The notes under the pieces: model-generated | What the model was told of the DNA's origin: nothing | The model's database searches: none | The model's input: only the letters and a program-made list of their open reading frames with translations | NCBI GenBank assembly: GCA_050248375.1 | Contig: JBFWSL010000006.1 | Span: 1 to 31,434 of the forward strand | DNA: 31,434 bases | DNA from: JAYZVT01 sp050248375 | GTDB taxonomy: Bacteria; Pseudomonadota; Alphaproteobacteria; Rhizobiales; Methyloligellaceae | Direction of reading: 5' to 3' | Translations under genes and position numbers: made by a program | In this document: positions 1-7,547 of the stretch, piece after piece | How positions within the stretch are numbered: the stretch's first letter is position 1 | Layout: each line of letters opens with the position of its first letter

Positions 1-31
1 TGAATACGGCAGGAACCACGATTGGTCGCGT

Positions 32-48
32 GTTCCAAATATTGAAAC
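32..48. promoter_or_regulatory. Variant palindrome A before larC
   Basis: GTTCCAAATATTGAAAC matches 13 of 17 positions of the island operator consensus, with GTTCC/GAAAC half sites spaced 7 bases apart. With the next box it forms a 20-base direct repeat. It lies in the leader before larC; positions 73-207 hold no other gene I can support. Confidence 0.5.
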
Positions 49-51
49 GCC

Positions 52-68
52 GTATCAAATATTGTAAC
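52..68. promoter_or_regulatory. Variant palindrome B before larC
   Basis: GTATCAAATATTGTAAC shares the core CAAATATTG and the outer half-site ends with box A, and its centre lies 20 bases downstream, about two helical turns. It fits the main island consensus at only 11 of 17 positions, so it may be read by a different regulator. Confidence 0.42.
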
Positions 69-207
69 GCATATGAATGTGCGGGACCGGGGATGTCAAG
101 TGGCGCTCAATGCCTGGGATGTCGGCGGCCCGCCGGATAGGGATTGGGCGCGCATCGCGCTGACAAGGGCGGCATCAAGTCCGCCCGCAAAACTGGAGGA
201 CGCCGCC

Positions 208-1482
208 TTGCTGCATCTGCATCTGGATCCCGTTGGCGGGATATCCGGCGACATGTTCGTCGCCAGCCTGCTCGCCGCCCGGCCACAACTCTGGCCCGAT
301 GTCGAGGACCAGTTGGGCAGGCTCGACATCGACCCGCCGGTGTCGGTGCGGATATTCGCCCACAACGACGGCTGCTACGCCGGACAACGCTTCTCGGTCG
401 ACGGCGAAAACCCGCAGGACCACGCGCACGGTCCCGCATGCGGGCACGCCCATCACCACCATGGACACCATCATGACCACGGCCACCACGACCACGTTAC
501 CTACGCGAGCATCAGGGACTTGCTTAAGCGCTCCCGCCTCGATCCCGCCATCGCACGGGTCGCGGGAGCCATCTTCGGCCTGCTCGCCGACGCGGAGTCG
601 CGCGTGCATGGCCTGCCGGTGGACAATGTGACCTTCCATGAGGTCGGCAGCCGCGACTCCCTCGCCGACATCGTCGCCGCCGCCACGCTCATCGTCAGGC
701 TCGGCGTCGCCAGCACGTCGGTCTCTTCGCTGCCAATGGGGCGAGGCCAGATCGTCACCGCCCACGGCCCCATGCCGCTACCCGCGCCTGCGGTTTCGTT
801 GCTGCTGCAGGGCTACGAGTTCCATGACGACGGTCGGCCGGGCGAACGGGTGACACCGACTGGCGCCGCCATCCTGTGCTACCTGAATCCCGTCGCCTCG
901 CCGGAGCGTTCGCCGCTGAGGCTCCAGGCTTCGGGCTTCGGTTTTGGTACCCGTTCCTTCGATGGCATCAGCAATGTCCTGCGTGCGCTCCTGATGACCA
1001 GGGGCGGGGACGGGCAGGATCTCGATACCCCCCTGAAGCACGATCAGGTCGCCGAGATAGCCTTCGAGGTCGACGACCAGACACCCGAAGACCTGGCCGC
1101 CGGGCTCGACCGCGTCAGGAATGCCGAGGGCGTGATCGACCTGATCCAGCTTCACGTCACGGGCAAGAAGGGCCGGCTTGCCTCGGGCATCCGGATTCTC
1201 GCCGCGCCTTCGGCGCTCGACTCCGTGATCGCCGCCTGCCTGCGGGAGACCAGCACCCTGGGCCTGCGCCACCGTATCGTCGACCGGACCGTCCTGCGCC
1301 GCCGCCTCGTCCAGGTGGATTGCGGCGATACCCAGGTGGGCGTGAAGCTGGCCGAACGTCCGGATGGCGAATTGACCGCGAAGGCCGATCAGGATGACAT
1401 CTCCGCGGGAGAGGGCGCGGCCGGCCGCTCGCACATGCGGCGCAATGCGGAACGGGCTGCCATTCGCCAGGACAGGTCATGA
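208..1482 (+). CDS. larC: LarC, nickel insertion protein for the nickel-pincer nucleotide cofactor
   Basis: LarC (DUF111 family) is the CTP-dependent enzyme that inserts nickel into the pyridinium dithiocarboxylate mononucleotide to finish the NPN cofactor of LarA-type racemases. Family hallmarks are visible: the opening DPVGGISGDMF, then VHGLPVDNVTFHEVG followed by DSLADIV, then HGPMPLPAPA and VTPTGAAIL. A very His-rich stretch (about residues 72-96 from this start) probably holds nickel. I prefer the TTG at 208 because GGAGG lies 8 bases upstream and the family N-terminus begins there. An in-frame ATG at 73 would add 45 residues unlike LarC and has no ribosome site. It is one continuous frame, unlike the split larC1/larC2 of lactobacilli. 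Its TGA overlaps the larE ATG (ATGA). Family call very secure; start less so. Confidence 0.93.
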   Translation: MLHLHLDPVGGISGDMFVASLLAARPQLWPDVEDQLGRLDIDPPVSVRIFAHNDGCYAGQRFSVDGENPQDHAHGPACGHAHHHHGHHHDHGHHDHVTYASIRDLLKRSRLDPAIARVAGAIFGLLADAESRVHGLPVDNVTFHEVGSRDSLADIVAAATLIVRLGVASTSVSSLPMGRGQIVTAHGPMPLPAPAVSLLLQGYEFHDDGRPGERVTPTGAAILCYLNPVASPERSPLRLQASGFGFGTRSFDGISNVLRALLMTRGGDGQDLDTPLKHDQVAEIAFEVDDQTPEDLAAGLDRVRNAEGVIDLIQLHVTGKKGRLASGIRILAAPSALDSVIAACLRETSTLGLRHRIVDRTVLRRRLVQVDCGDTQVGVKLAERPDGELTAKADQDDISAGEGAAGRSHMRRNAERAAIRQDRS

Positions 1483-2285
1483 CGAAGCCGCGATCCGGAA
1501 TCGAGCGCCTGCGCGAGGTCTTCGCCGGTACAGGCGACCTGGCTATCGCCGTTAGCGGCGGTGTAGACAGCATGACGCTGGCCGTGCTCGCCCATGAACT
1601 CAGCAATAGCGACATCACGGTCTTCCACGCGGTGTCTCCCGCGGTGCCGCCAGAGGCAACCGCCCGCGTGCGCGCCTATGCCGGCGCGCGCGGCTGGGCC
1701 CTGACGGTTCTGGACGCAGGCGAGTTCGCCGATCCGCGTTATCGCGCCAACCCGTCCAACCGCTGCTATTTCTGCAAGACGAATCTCTACGGCGCCATCG
1801 CTGCCGCGACCCGCGCGACGGTGATCTCGGGCACCAATCTCGACGATCTGGACGACTACCGCCCCGGCCTTCGGGCCGCGAGCGAGAAGGGCGTGCGCCA
1901 CCCTTTCGTGGAAGCCGGCATTGGCAAGGAGGCCCTGCGCGACCTGGCCCGCGCCCGCGGTCTGGATGACCTCGCGGAACTGCCCGCCATGCCATGCCTG
2001 TCGAGCCGCGTCGCCACCGGAATCCACATCGAGGCGGCCGACCTGCGCCTCGTTCACAGGGTCGAGACCCTCGTGCGCCGCGAGCTTCCCGGCGCGCGGG
2101 ATGTCCGCTGCCGCATCCGCGTGGGCGAGATTTCGGTCGAGATCGACGAGGCCACTCTCTCCGCGATGCCCCGGCCCGCGCGCGAGGGACTGGTGAGCCG
2201 GATCGCGCGGGCGACCCAAGTGAGGCCGGCGGCGCTGCCGGTACGGCTCGCCCCCTATGTGCGCGGCAGCGCCTTTGCGAGGTAA
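1479..2285 (+). CDS. larE: LarE, ATP-dependent sulfur transferase for the nickel-pincer nucleotide
   Basis: LarE activates the LarB product with ATP and replaces its two carboxylate oxygens with sulfur. The PP-loop SGGVDS is at residues 26-31. Three cysteines sit where the family places its key ones: C96 and C99 in NRCYFCK and C173 in MPCLSSR, the last equivalent to the sacrificial Cys176 of Lactobacillus plantarum LarE. Having all three suggests the [4Fe-4S]-cluster type described for some bacterial LarE proteins, not the single-cysteine sacrificial type; that is inference. The 268-residue length is normal. Start ATG overlaps the larC stop by 4 bases, and larB follows 4 bases after the stop, so translation of larC-larE-larB is probably coupled. 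Confidence 0.93.
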   Translation: MTKPRSGIERLREVFAGTGDLAIAVSGGVDSMTLAVLAHELSNSDITVFHAVSPAVPPEATARVRAYAGARGWALTVLDAGEFADPRYRANPSNRCYFCKTNLYGAIAAATRATVISGTNLDDLDDYRPGLRAASEKGVRHPFVEAGIGKEALRDLARARGLDDLAELPAMPCLSSRVATGIHIEAADLRLVHRVETLVRRELPGARDVRCRIRVGEISVEIDEATLSAMPRPAREGLVSRIARATQVRPAALPVRLAPYVRGSAFAR

Positions 2286-2289
2286 GTCG

Positions 2290-2970
2290 ATGAAGGCCAC
2301 CGAAGTAAACCTGGACTATGGGCGCTCGAAGCGCCTCGGACTGGAGGAAGCGATCTATTGCGGCCACAAGTCCGTGCGCCAGATCGCGGGCATCATCGCC
2401 GAGGCGTCGGCACGCAAGGCCAGCCTGCTCCTCACCCGGCTATCGAGCGGCCAGCATGCGGACCTGCCTGCGACCGTTCGGACCCTGCTGGACTATGATG
2501 ACGTTTCCCGCACCGCGTTCCTGGGCGAGACGGCGCAGCCCGTGCATTCCCGTATTGCCGTCGTGGCGGCAGGCACTTCGGATCTGCCTGTCTGCAAGGA
2601 AGCGGTGCGTACGCTGCATTATTACGGACATCGCCCTTCGGAGATCTATGACGTCGGCGTCGCGGGGGTCTGGCGGCTGCTTGAGCGGGTGCCGGAACTC
2701 GCCCGGATGCGCATCGTCATCGTTGCCGCTGGCATGGACGCCGCCCTGCCTACGGCCGTGGGCGGTCTCGTGCCGGGGCTCGTGATCGCCGTGCCCACGT
2801 CTACAGGCTACGGTGTCAGTTTCGGTGGACAGACCGCATTGAATTCAGCCCTGTGCAGTTGCGCGCCCGGGGTCGTGGTCGTGAATATCGATAACGGTTA
2901 CGGGGCGGCTTCAGCCGCGCTGCGCGTGCACAATGCCTCGGTCAAGGATGCCGGCGACGAAGGCGAATGA
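2290..2970 (+). CDS. larB: LarB, pyridinium-3,5-bisdicarboxylate mononucleotide synthase
   Basis: LarB carboxylates and hydrolyses nicotinic acid adenine dinucleotide in the first step of NPN synthesis. The protein (226 residues) ends in a PurE/AIR-carboxylase-like domain: VVAAGTSDLPVCKEA, then GVAGVWRLL, VIVAAGMDAALPTAVGGLV and GVVVVNIDNGYGAA, all typical of LarB. The N-terminal LDYGRSKRLGLEEAIYCGHKS segment is also standard. The ATG at 2290 lies 4 bases after the larE stop with a GAGG-like site inside larE. With larC and larE it forms a full NPN set. The racemase itself (larA) is not in the window and may lie upstream of position 1 or elsewhere. Confidence 0.93.
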   Translation: MKATEVNLDYGRSKRLGLEEAIYCGHKSVRQIAGIIAEASARKASLLLTRLSSGQHADLPATVRTLLDYDDVSRTAFLGETAQPVHSRIAVVAAGTSDLPVCKEAVRTLHYYGHRPSEIYDVGVAGVWRLLERVPELARMRIVIVAAGMDAALPTAVGGLVPGLVIAVPTSTGYGVSFGGQTALNSALCSCAPGVVVVNIDNGYGAASAALRVHNASVKDAGDEGE

Positions 2971-3056
2971 GGGAAGGTTGGACCCGGCGTGGCGCGGGTC
3001 CGTGACTCAAGGGACAGTCCGCCCACAGGACAGAGATTCAGGAAAGCGGATTCGAG

Positions 3057-3854
3057 ATGGAAAAGACGGTGGTCAAGGCCTTCGCAGTGCTCGAAGCCGT
3101 TGCGAATTCGGACCGGCCTCTTGGGGTGACCGAACTCGCGACGGCGACCAGGCTGTCCAAGAGCAACGTGCACAGGCTGCTCGACACCCTCTCGCATCTG
3201 GATTTCATCCGCCGCGATGACCGGGAACGGAAATACTCCTGCACGCTGAAGATTTGGGAACTGGCGAACTGCGTCGTCGGCCGCCTTGACGTCCAGGAAC
3301 TGTCGGCCCCATACATGCGCGACCTGGCGCGGCTGACCGGCGAGACCGTACACCTGTCCGTCCTGGACCTCGCCCAGTTCGAGGTCGTCTATATCGACAA
3401 GATCGAAAGTACCGCGCATCCGGTGCGCGCCTATACCCATGTGGGGGGCCGTGCACCTGCTTACTGCGTCGCGACCGGTAAGGCGCTGCTGGCCTTCGTG
3501 CCGGAACAAGACCTGATCCGCATCGCCGAGAAGCTGCATCCTCACACCCCGTTCACCTTCACGGAGTTCGGCGGCCTTCAGCGCGAACTGAGGGCGGTGC
3601 AGGAGAATGGCTACGCCATCAACCGCGGCGAGTGGCGGCGGCACGTGCGCGGCGTAGCCGCCCCCCTGAGGGACCGCACCGGTCAGGTAACCGCCGCCAT
3701 CGGCATCTCGGGACCCGCCGAGCGGCTGTCGGAAGACTACATGGCCGAGGCGGGCGCGACGCTGAAGCAATTCGCCATGCGTATTTCCAGTGAACTCGGC
3801 TACAAGCCGCAAGCGCGGCCAGTCCCCGTTTCACACGCATCCTCCGCTAGCTGA
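3057..3854 (+). CDS. IclR-family transcriptional regulator (first of two in the island)
   Basis: This 265-residue protein has the two-domain IclR layout. An N-terminal winged helix-turn-helix (about residues 5-65) carries LGVTELATATRLSKSNVHRLLDTL, and the C-terminal effector-binding domain shows YCVATGKALLAF and GYAINRGEWRRHVRGVAAPL. IclR proteins bind palindromic operators and respond to small organic acids, acting as repressors or activators. It lies 86 bases after larB in the same direction, so it may be cotranscribed with the lar genes. Together with the second IclR gene at 7.5-8.4 kb it is a candidate reader of the repeated GTTCC-N7-GGAAC palindrome or of the variant boxes before larC; the sequence does not say which. 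Confidence 0.9.
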   Translation: MEKTVVKAFAVLEAVANSDRPLGVTELATATRLSKSNVHRLLDTLSHLDFIRRDDRERKYSCTLKIWELANCVVGRLDVQELSAPYMRDLARLTGETVHLSVLDLAQFEVVYIDKIESTAHPVRAYTHVGGRAPAYCVATGKALLAFVPEQDLIRIAEKLHPHTPFTFTEFGGLQRELRAVQENGYAINRGEWRRHVRGVAAPLRDRTGQVTAAIGISGPAERLSEDYMAEAGATLKQFAMRISSELGYKPQARPVPVSHASSAS

Positions 3855-3893
3855 CTCCCTCATTTTGCAACTCCGTTCCTGCATGCTGCTGGT

Positions 3894-4694
3894 TCAAACA
3901 GGTTCGGGCAGCATCGCCCCGCGGCTTTCGTGAGAGCGCGGAGACAAGGGAACGACGACGGGAACGCCGGATACGACAGCATATTCGGCACGCATATCGA
4001 AGGCCTGTTCAAACCCCCATGAGGTAAGCACGTCGCCCGGCTTGCCGTAAGCAACGACCTCTCCGTTCCTCAAGAGCACGAGATCGTCGCAATAACGCGC
4101 CGCCAGCGAAAGGTTGTGGGACGCTACAACCACCGCTTTGCCGGAAAGCGCGAGCTTGCGCAGCAGCGAGAACAGCTTGAGCTCCTGGACGGGATCGAGC
4201 CCGGCAGTCGGCTCGTCGGCTATGAGTACAGGCGTATTCTGCGCTATGGCCCGTGCCGCGAGCACGCGGGCCTGCTCACCCGCCGACAGCGCCCTTGCCG
4301 GCCGGTCGGCGAACCCGTCGATACCCAGCTCGCGCATAACGCCATGGACAAGGTCGCAAGTTTTCCTGGCCTGGCCAGGTCCATGGGGCATGCGCCCGAG
4401 GGTGACGACATCCTCGACCGTGAGGTCCCAGCTCAGCGTTCGTGCCTGGGGAAGATAGGCCAGCCGTCGGGCCCTGGAGGCAATGGGGATGGTGCGCATG
4501 TCGTCGGGCCCGAGCCGAACGCTCCCCGTATAGTCTTCGCTCACCCCGGCCAGGATGCGCAGCAACGATGTCTTGCCGGATCCATTGGCGCCGACCAGGC
4601 CGGCAAGGCGTCCCTCCGTGGCGGTGAAATTCACGTCCTTCAGCACAGAACGGTCCTTGCGCGAAAACGCGATCGAATTGCCCGTCAAACCCAT
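3894..4694 (-). CDS. ABC transporter ATP-binding protein, FecE/BtuD type
   Basis: Nucleotide-binding subunit of an iron-siderophore/cobalamin/haem-type importer. Walker A is GANGSGKTSLL, the signature is ALSAGEQARVLAARAI, Walker B is PVLIADEPTAGLD and the switch histidine is in VVVASHNLSLA. Length is 266 residues from the ATG at 4694, which overlaps the end of the permease gene by 10 bases. The reading frame stays open far upstream, but that part only shadows the permease. It is the third gene of a minus-strand operon (binding protein, permease, ATPase). The cargo cannot be read from this subunit. Cobalamin or nickel would fit the neighbourhood because the island encodes both a B12 mutase and NPN-cofactor enzymes. 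Confidence 0.92.
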   Translation of the reverse strand: MGLTGNSIAFSRKDRSVLKDVNFTATEGRLAGLVGANGSGKTSLLRILAGVSEDYTGSVRLGPDDMRTIPIASRARRLAYLPQARTLSWDLTVEDVVTLGRMPHGPGQARKTCDLVHGVMRELGIDGFADRPARALSAGEQARVLAARAIAQNTPVLIADEPTAGLDPVQELKLFSLLRKLALSGKAVVVASHNLSLAARYCDDLVLLRNGEVVAYGKPGDVLTSWGFEQAFDMRAEYAVVSGVPVVVPLSPRSHESRGAMLPEPV

Positions 4695-5734
4695 GACGTA
4701 TCCCCCCGGCGGTTGCGCAGCACGAGCAGAAAGAAAAACGGTGCGCCGACCAATGCGGTGACCACGCCCAGGTTGAGTTCCGAGCCGGTCGGTGCGTTGC
4801 GCGCGAACAGGTCCGCGAACAGCACGAGGGCCGCCCCTCCGATCATGCTGGCCGGCAGCAGGCGCGAAGGCCTGTGACTTACCATTGGCCTGAGAATGTG
4901 CGGCACCATCAGGCCCACGAAACCGATCGTGCCGGTGATCGACGTTACGGCACCCACGGCGAGGGCCGTGCCCGCGAGCGTCTGCAGCCACAGGCGCCTG
5001 AGATCGACGCCGAGATTGATGGCCGCTTCCTCTCCCAACGCCAGGGCGTCGAGGGCCCGGCCGGTCCGCAAGAGGATGACAATGCCCGGAACGGCGAGCG
5101 CCGCGGAGAGCAGGAAATGCTCCAGGCTGCGATCCGTCAGTGACCCGAACATCCAGAAAATGATCTCGACCGCGGCATAGGGATTGGGCGAGAGATTGAC
5201 CGTAAGCGCCGTCAGCGCGCCAAAGAAACTGGTAACGGCGATCCCGCTCAGGATAAGGCCGGTCGACGTCGCGCATTCCCTGTTCAGCCACATGACGATC
5301 AGTACCGCGGCAAGCGAGCCGGCAAGGCCGGCAACCGGCAGCGCGAGCATGGAAAAGGCCGGTGCGCCGGCGACGATGGTGGCAGCGGCACCGCAGGATG
5401 CCCCGGCGGACACTCCGATGAGGCCTGGCTCCGCCAGGGGATTGCGGAGGTAGCCTTGCAGCACCGCCCCCGCGCCCCCGAGGGAGGCGCCAACGAGCAC
5501 GGCCATGAGAACACGCGGCAGTCTTATCTCCAGCAGGATGGTTCTCGTGATTTCCGCCGAGGGCGAACGGTCTCCCGTGAAGGCGGCGAGAAGCCGGGCC
5601 GCGCCAATCTCGACGTCGCCATCCAGGAGACCGAGCAGGGATCCTGTCAGGGCCAGAAGAAAAAGTCCGAACAGGAGCGCCGGGTAGGAACCGGTCCGCC
5701 GGCAGGCCGGTTTGGCCAATGCGACACTGGACAT
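4685..5734 (-). CDS. FecCD-family ABC transporter permease
   Basis: Integral membrane subunit (349 residues, about ten hydrophobic segments) of a FecCD/BtuC-type importer. Diagnostic stretches are IRLPRVLMAVLVGASLGGAGAVLQGYLRNPLAEPGLIGVSAGAS near the N-terminus, the TSITGTIGFVGLMVPHILR loop that contacts the ATPase, and the end segment NLGVVTALVGAPFFFLLVLRNRR. The ATG directly abuts the TAG of the upstream binding-protein gene, and its stop overlaps the ATPase start. This class carries Fe-siderophores, haem, cobalamin and in some bacteria nickel or cobalt complexes. No TonB-dependent receptor gene is visible nearby. Confidence 0.93.
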   Translation of the reverse strand: MSSVALAKPACRRTGSYPALLFGLFLLALTGSLLGLLDGDVEIGAARLLAAFTGDRSPSAEITRTILLEIRLPRVLMAVLVGASLGGAGAVLQGYLRNPLAEPGLIGVSAGASCGAAATIVAGAPAFSMLALPVAGLAGSLAAVLIVMWLNRECATSTGLILSGIAVTSFFGALTALTVNLSPNPYAAVEIIFWMFGSLTDRSLEHFLLSAALAVPGIVILLRTGRALDALALGEEAAINLGVDLRRLWLQTLAGTALAVGAVTSITGTIGFVGLMVPHILRPMVSHRPSRLLPASMIGGAALVLFADLFARNAPTGSELNLGVVTALVGAPFFFLLVLRNRRGDTSWV

Positions 5735-6646
5735 CTAGTGTTCCACGCGCTGCAGGCGGCCGCGGAATTCCGCCAGTTGCTCCACCACGTCGAGTATCGC
5801 CGGAGTCCCGCACAGCCAGCTTCGTTCCGCAATGGCAATGCTTGGTGTCGTTTCCAACAGGCTCCGCAGGGCGGGATGGCCAAGGTTCCTTGATGTGACC
5901 GTTGGATAGAGTTCGCGCGTGTGGCTGAACACGACTACATCCGGCTGTTGCCACAGGAGTTGCTCCAGTGACAGCGTCGCGGTTCCGGTTCTGCCCAGGC
6001 GGGCAGCGAGGTTTTCGTATCCTGCGGCTTGCAGGACGTCGTGGACCAGTGTGCCGGTGCCCGATGTGAAGTTGCTCGCGTAATAGGGTGCGGCAACCGG
6101 CCGGGAAACATTCGTGCTGGCGACCGCGGCGAGCCGGGAGTCGAACTCCGACACGAGGCGGGCGGCACGGTCCTCTTCCTCGACCGCGCGACCGAGGGCG
6201 AGGATGTTCTCGCGTATCCCGTCAAGGCTGGCGGCTGCGGGAATTTCAACCACCCGTGCGCCGAGCCGGCGCAGGAGCTGGACCGTGGTGCGGCGGGTGT
6301 ACGGTGTGACAAGCACAAGATCCGGATCGAAGCGCAGTGCGCCCTCCGCAGTTCCGTCGTTGACCGGCATCTGCGCGGCCCGCGCGGCCACCGGCGAGAT
6401 TTCCTGCGAACGCGACAGCGCACTCAGGGCGGCGATCCGTTGCGGGGAAACGAAATCCAGGAGCAGTTGATCGAGACACAGGTTCATGGAGACGATGCGG
6501 GCCGGTTTTTTCGTCACCGCCTCCGCCGTCGGGGCCAGGACAAGGAGCAGCAGAATCGCACCGGCGATGGCGCGGGGAAGCGTCCCGGTCCAGCCCGGAT
6601 GGATATATCTATTCTGCAATACGGCACACTTAGAAATGGACTTCAT
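5735..6646 (-). CDS. Periplasmic binding protein of a FecCD-type ABC importer (BtuF/FhuD-like)
   Basis: Class III substrate-binding protein for the importer encoded just downstream. A hydrophobic signal (RAIAGAILLLLVLAPTAEA) precedes the mature domain, which opens with PARIVSMNLCLDQLLLDFVSPQRIAALSALS, typical of cobalamin/iron-complex binding proteins. The ligand is undetermined; corrinoid or nickel chelate are guesses from context. The start is uncertain: ATG 6646 has no clear ribosome site, and the regulatory palindrome at 6611-6627 would then lie in codons 7-12. TTG 6619 is the only other usable start before the signal peptide. The gene diverges from the ComA-like gene, sharing a control region of about 60 bases plus the two palindromes. 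Confidence 0.88.
   Translation of the reverse strand: MKSISKCAVLQNRYIHPGWTGTLPRAIAGAILLLLVLAPTAEAVTKKPARIVSMNLCLDQLLLDFVSPQRIAALSALSRSQEISPVAARAAQMPVNDGTAEGALRFDPDLVLVTPYTRRTTVQLLRRLGARVVEIPAAASLDGIRENILALGRAVEEEDRAARLVSEFDSRLAAVASTNVSRPVAAPYYASNFTSGTGTLVHDVLQAAGYENLAARLGRTGTATLSLEQLLWQQPDVVVFSHTRELYPTVTSRNLGHPALRSLLETTPSIAIAERSWLCGTPAILDVVEQLAEFRGRLQRVEH
6611..6627. promoter_or_regulatory. Operator copy 1 of the GTTCC-N7-GGAAC palindrome
   Basis: ATTCTGCAATACGGCAC matches 13 of 17 positions of the shared consensus GTTCCRTAWTAYGGAAC. Read on the other strand it shares the 13-base core CCGTATTGCAGAA with the copy at 15632-15648. It lies 85 bases from the next copy, within or just upstream of the binding-protein gene depending on its true start. 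Confidence 0.6.
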
Positions 6647-6695
6647 TATGTAAACAATGGCATAAAATCATTATCGGGGAAACGCTATTAGGAGT

Positions 6696-6712
6696 GTTCT
6701 GCATTATGGAAC
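6696..6712. promoter_or_regulatory. Operator copy 2, overlapping the start codon of the ComA-like gene
   Basis: GTTCTGCATTATGGAAC matches 15 of 17 consensus positions. The ATG at 6706 lies inside the right half of the palindrome, so a bound regulator would cover the transcription or translation start. An AT-rich CTATTA (6685-6690) just upstream could serve as a -10 element; no good -35 is visible. Confidence 0.72.
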
Positions 6713-7515
6713 AAGAATCGCCGTTTGGATTTGTGCCCCTGCCGCCTCAGCGGACGGTAAAGCCGCGCAAGTCCGGTTTGACGATGATGATGGATTGGGG
6801 CGTGGGCACGCAGCGCATGTCCGATCATCTGGACCTGGTGGGACCCTATGTAGATCTGGTCAAGATCGTCGTCGGCACGGCGCGGCTGTATTCAAAGCCC
6901 TATCTCCTGAAGAAGCTCGATCTCTACCGGCAGCACGACATAGCGCCGTTTATCGGCGGCCAGTTCACCGAGTTCGTCTACGCCACCCAGGGGGTCGGCA
7001 TGGTTGGGCAACTGTTCAAGGAAGCCAGGCAGCTTGGCTTCGAGGCCATCGAGATATCGGACAACTGTGTTCCGCTCAGCGACAAGGAGCGCGACCGTCT
7101 TATACGCATGGCCGTTGACAGCGGTCTGGAAGTGCACGGCGAAGTGGGCTCGAAGGTGAAGCATCAGACCGCCGACGATCTCATCGCTCAGGCCGAAGTC
7201 TGCTTCAAGGCGGGCTGCCACGTGGTTCTGGTCGAGGGGGCGGAACTGGTGACGCCCGAGGGAGAACCGATCAAGTCCGTCATCACCGCGCTTCGCAATG
7301 GCCTCGATCTTGAGAGGGTGCTGTTCGAACTGACCGGGCCCTGGATCAAGGGCAACGCGCTCTGCGACGTCTATCAGCTCAAGAAGTTGCTGATTACCGA
7401 GTTTGGGCCGGACATCAACCTCGCCAACGTGATGCCGGACGATGTGCTTGAGACGGAGGCTCTTCGCGTGGGCCTGAGTGTCGTCGGCCCCGAACTGAAA
7501 GCGGCTGCGGAGTAA
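6706..7515 (+). CDS. ComA / phosphosulfolactate synthase-like protein
   Basis: TIM-barrel protein of the ComA family (269 residues). The founding member adds sulfite to phosphoenolpyruvate to give phosphosulfolactate on the way to coenzyme M, but the family also includes proteins of other or unknown role such as plant HSA32. Shared blocks are YVDLVKIVVGTA, FIGGQFTEFVYATQG, GFEAIEISDNCVPLS, HGEVGSKV, VLVEGAEL and INLANVMPDDVLETEALRVGL. Compared from memory with Methanocaldococcus ComA, the proposed catalytic lysine of EVGKK seems kept as EVGSK, but the lysine of VLDKG is tryptophan (MMDWG) and the LRGDT end segment differs. The substrate may therefore differ. ATG 6706 is chosen for AGGAG at 6690-6694; GTG 6694 is an alternative. 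The C-terminus faces the second IclR gene 32 bases away. Confidence 0.82.
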   Translation: MEQESPFGFVPLPPQRTVKPRKSGLTMMMDWGVGTQRMSDHLDLVGPYVDLVKIVVGTARLYSKPYLLKKLDLYRQHDIAPFIGGQFTEFVYATQGVGMVGQLFKEARQLGFEAIEISDNCVPLSDKERDRLIRMAVDSGLEVHGEVGSKVKHQTADDLIAQAEVCFKAGCHVVLVEGAELVTPEGEPIKSVITALRNGLDLERVLFELTGPWIKGNALCDVYQLKKLLITEFGPDINLANVMPDDVLETEALRVGLSVVGPELKAAAE

Positions 7516-7547
7516 CCGCCGGCAGCCGCCGCGCAGGTGATCAGGGG

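Noticed and set aside
3883..3914. ATGCTGC/GCAGCAT inverted repeat between the first IclR gene and the ABC ATPase as a terminator
   Set aside because: The stem has only 7 bases around an 18-base loop, lacks a T-run and overlaps the ATPase coding end.
6612..6705. Cobalamin or nickel riboswitch before the ABC importer
   Set aside because: The leader is only a few dozen bases long and shows no B12-box or nickel-riboswitch-like folding; control by the palindrome is better supported.
6694..6705. GTG 6694 as the ComA-like start
   Set aside because: The AGGAG ribosome site would overlap this codon; ATG 6706 has better spacing.
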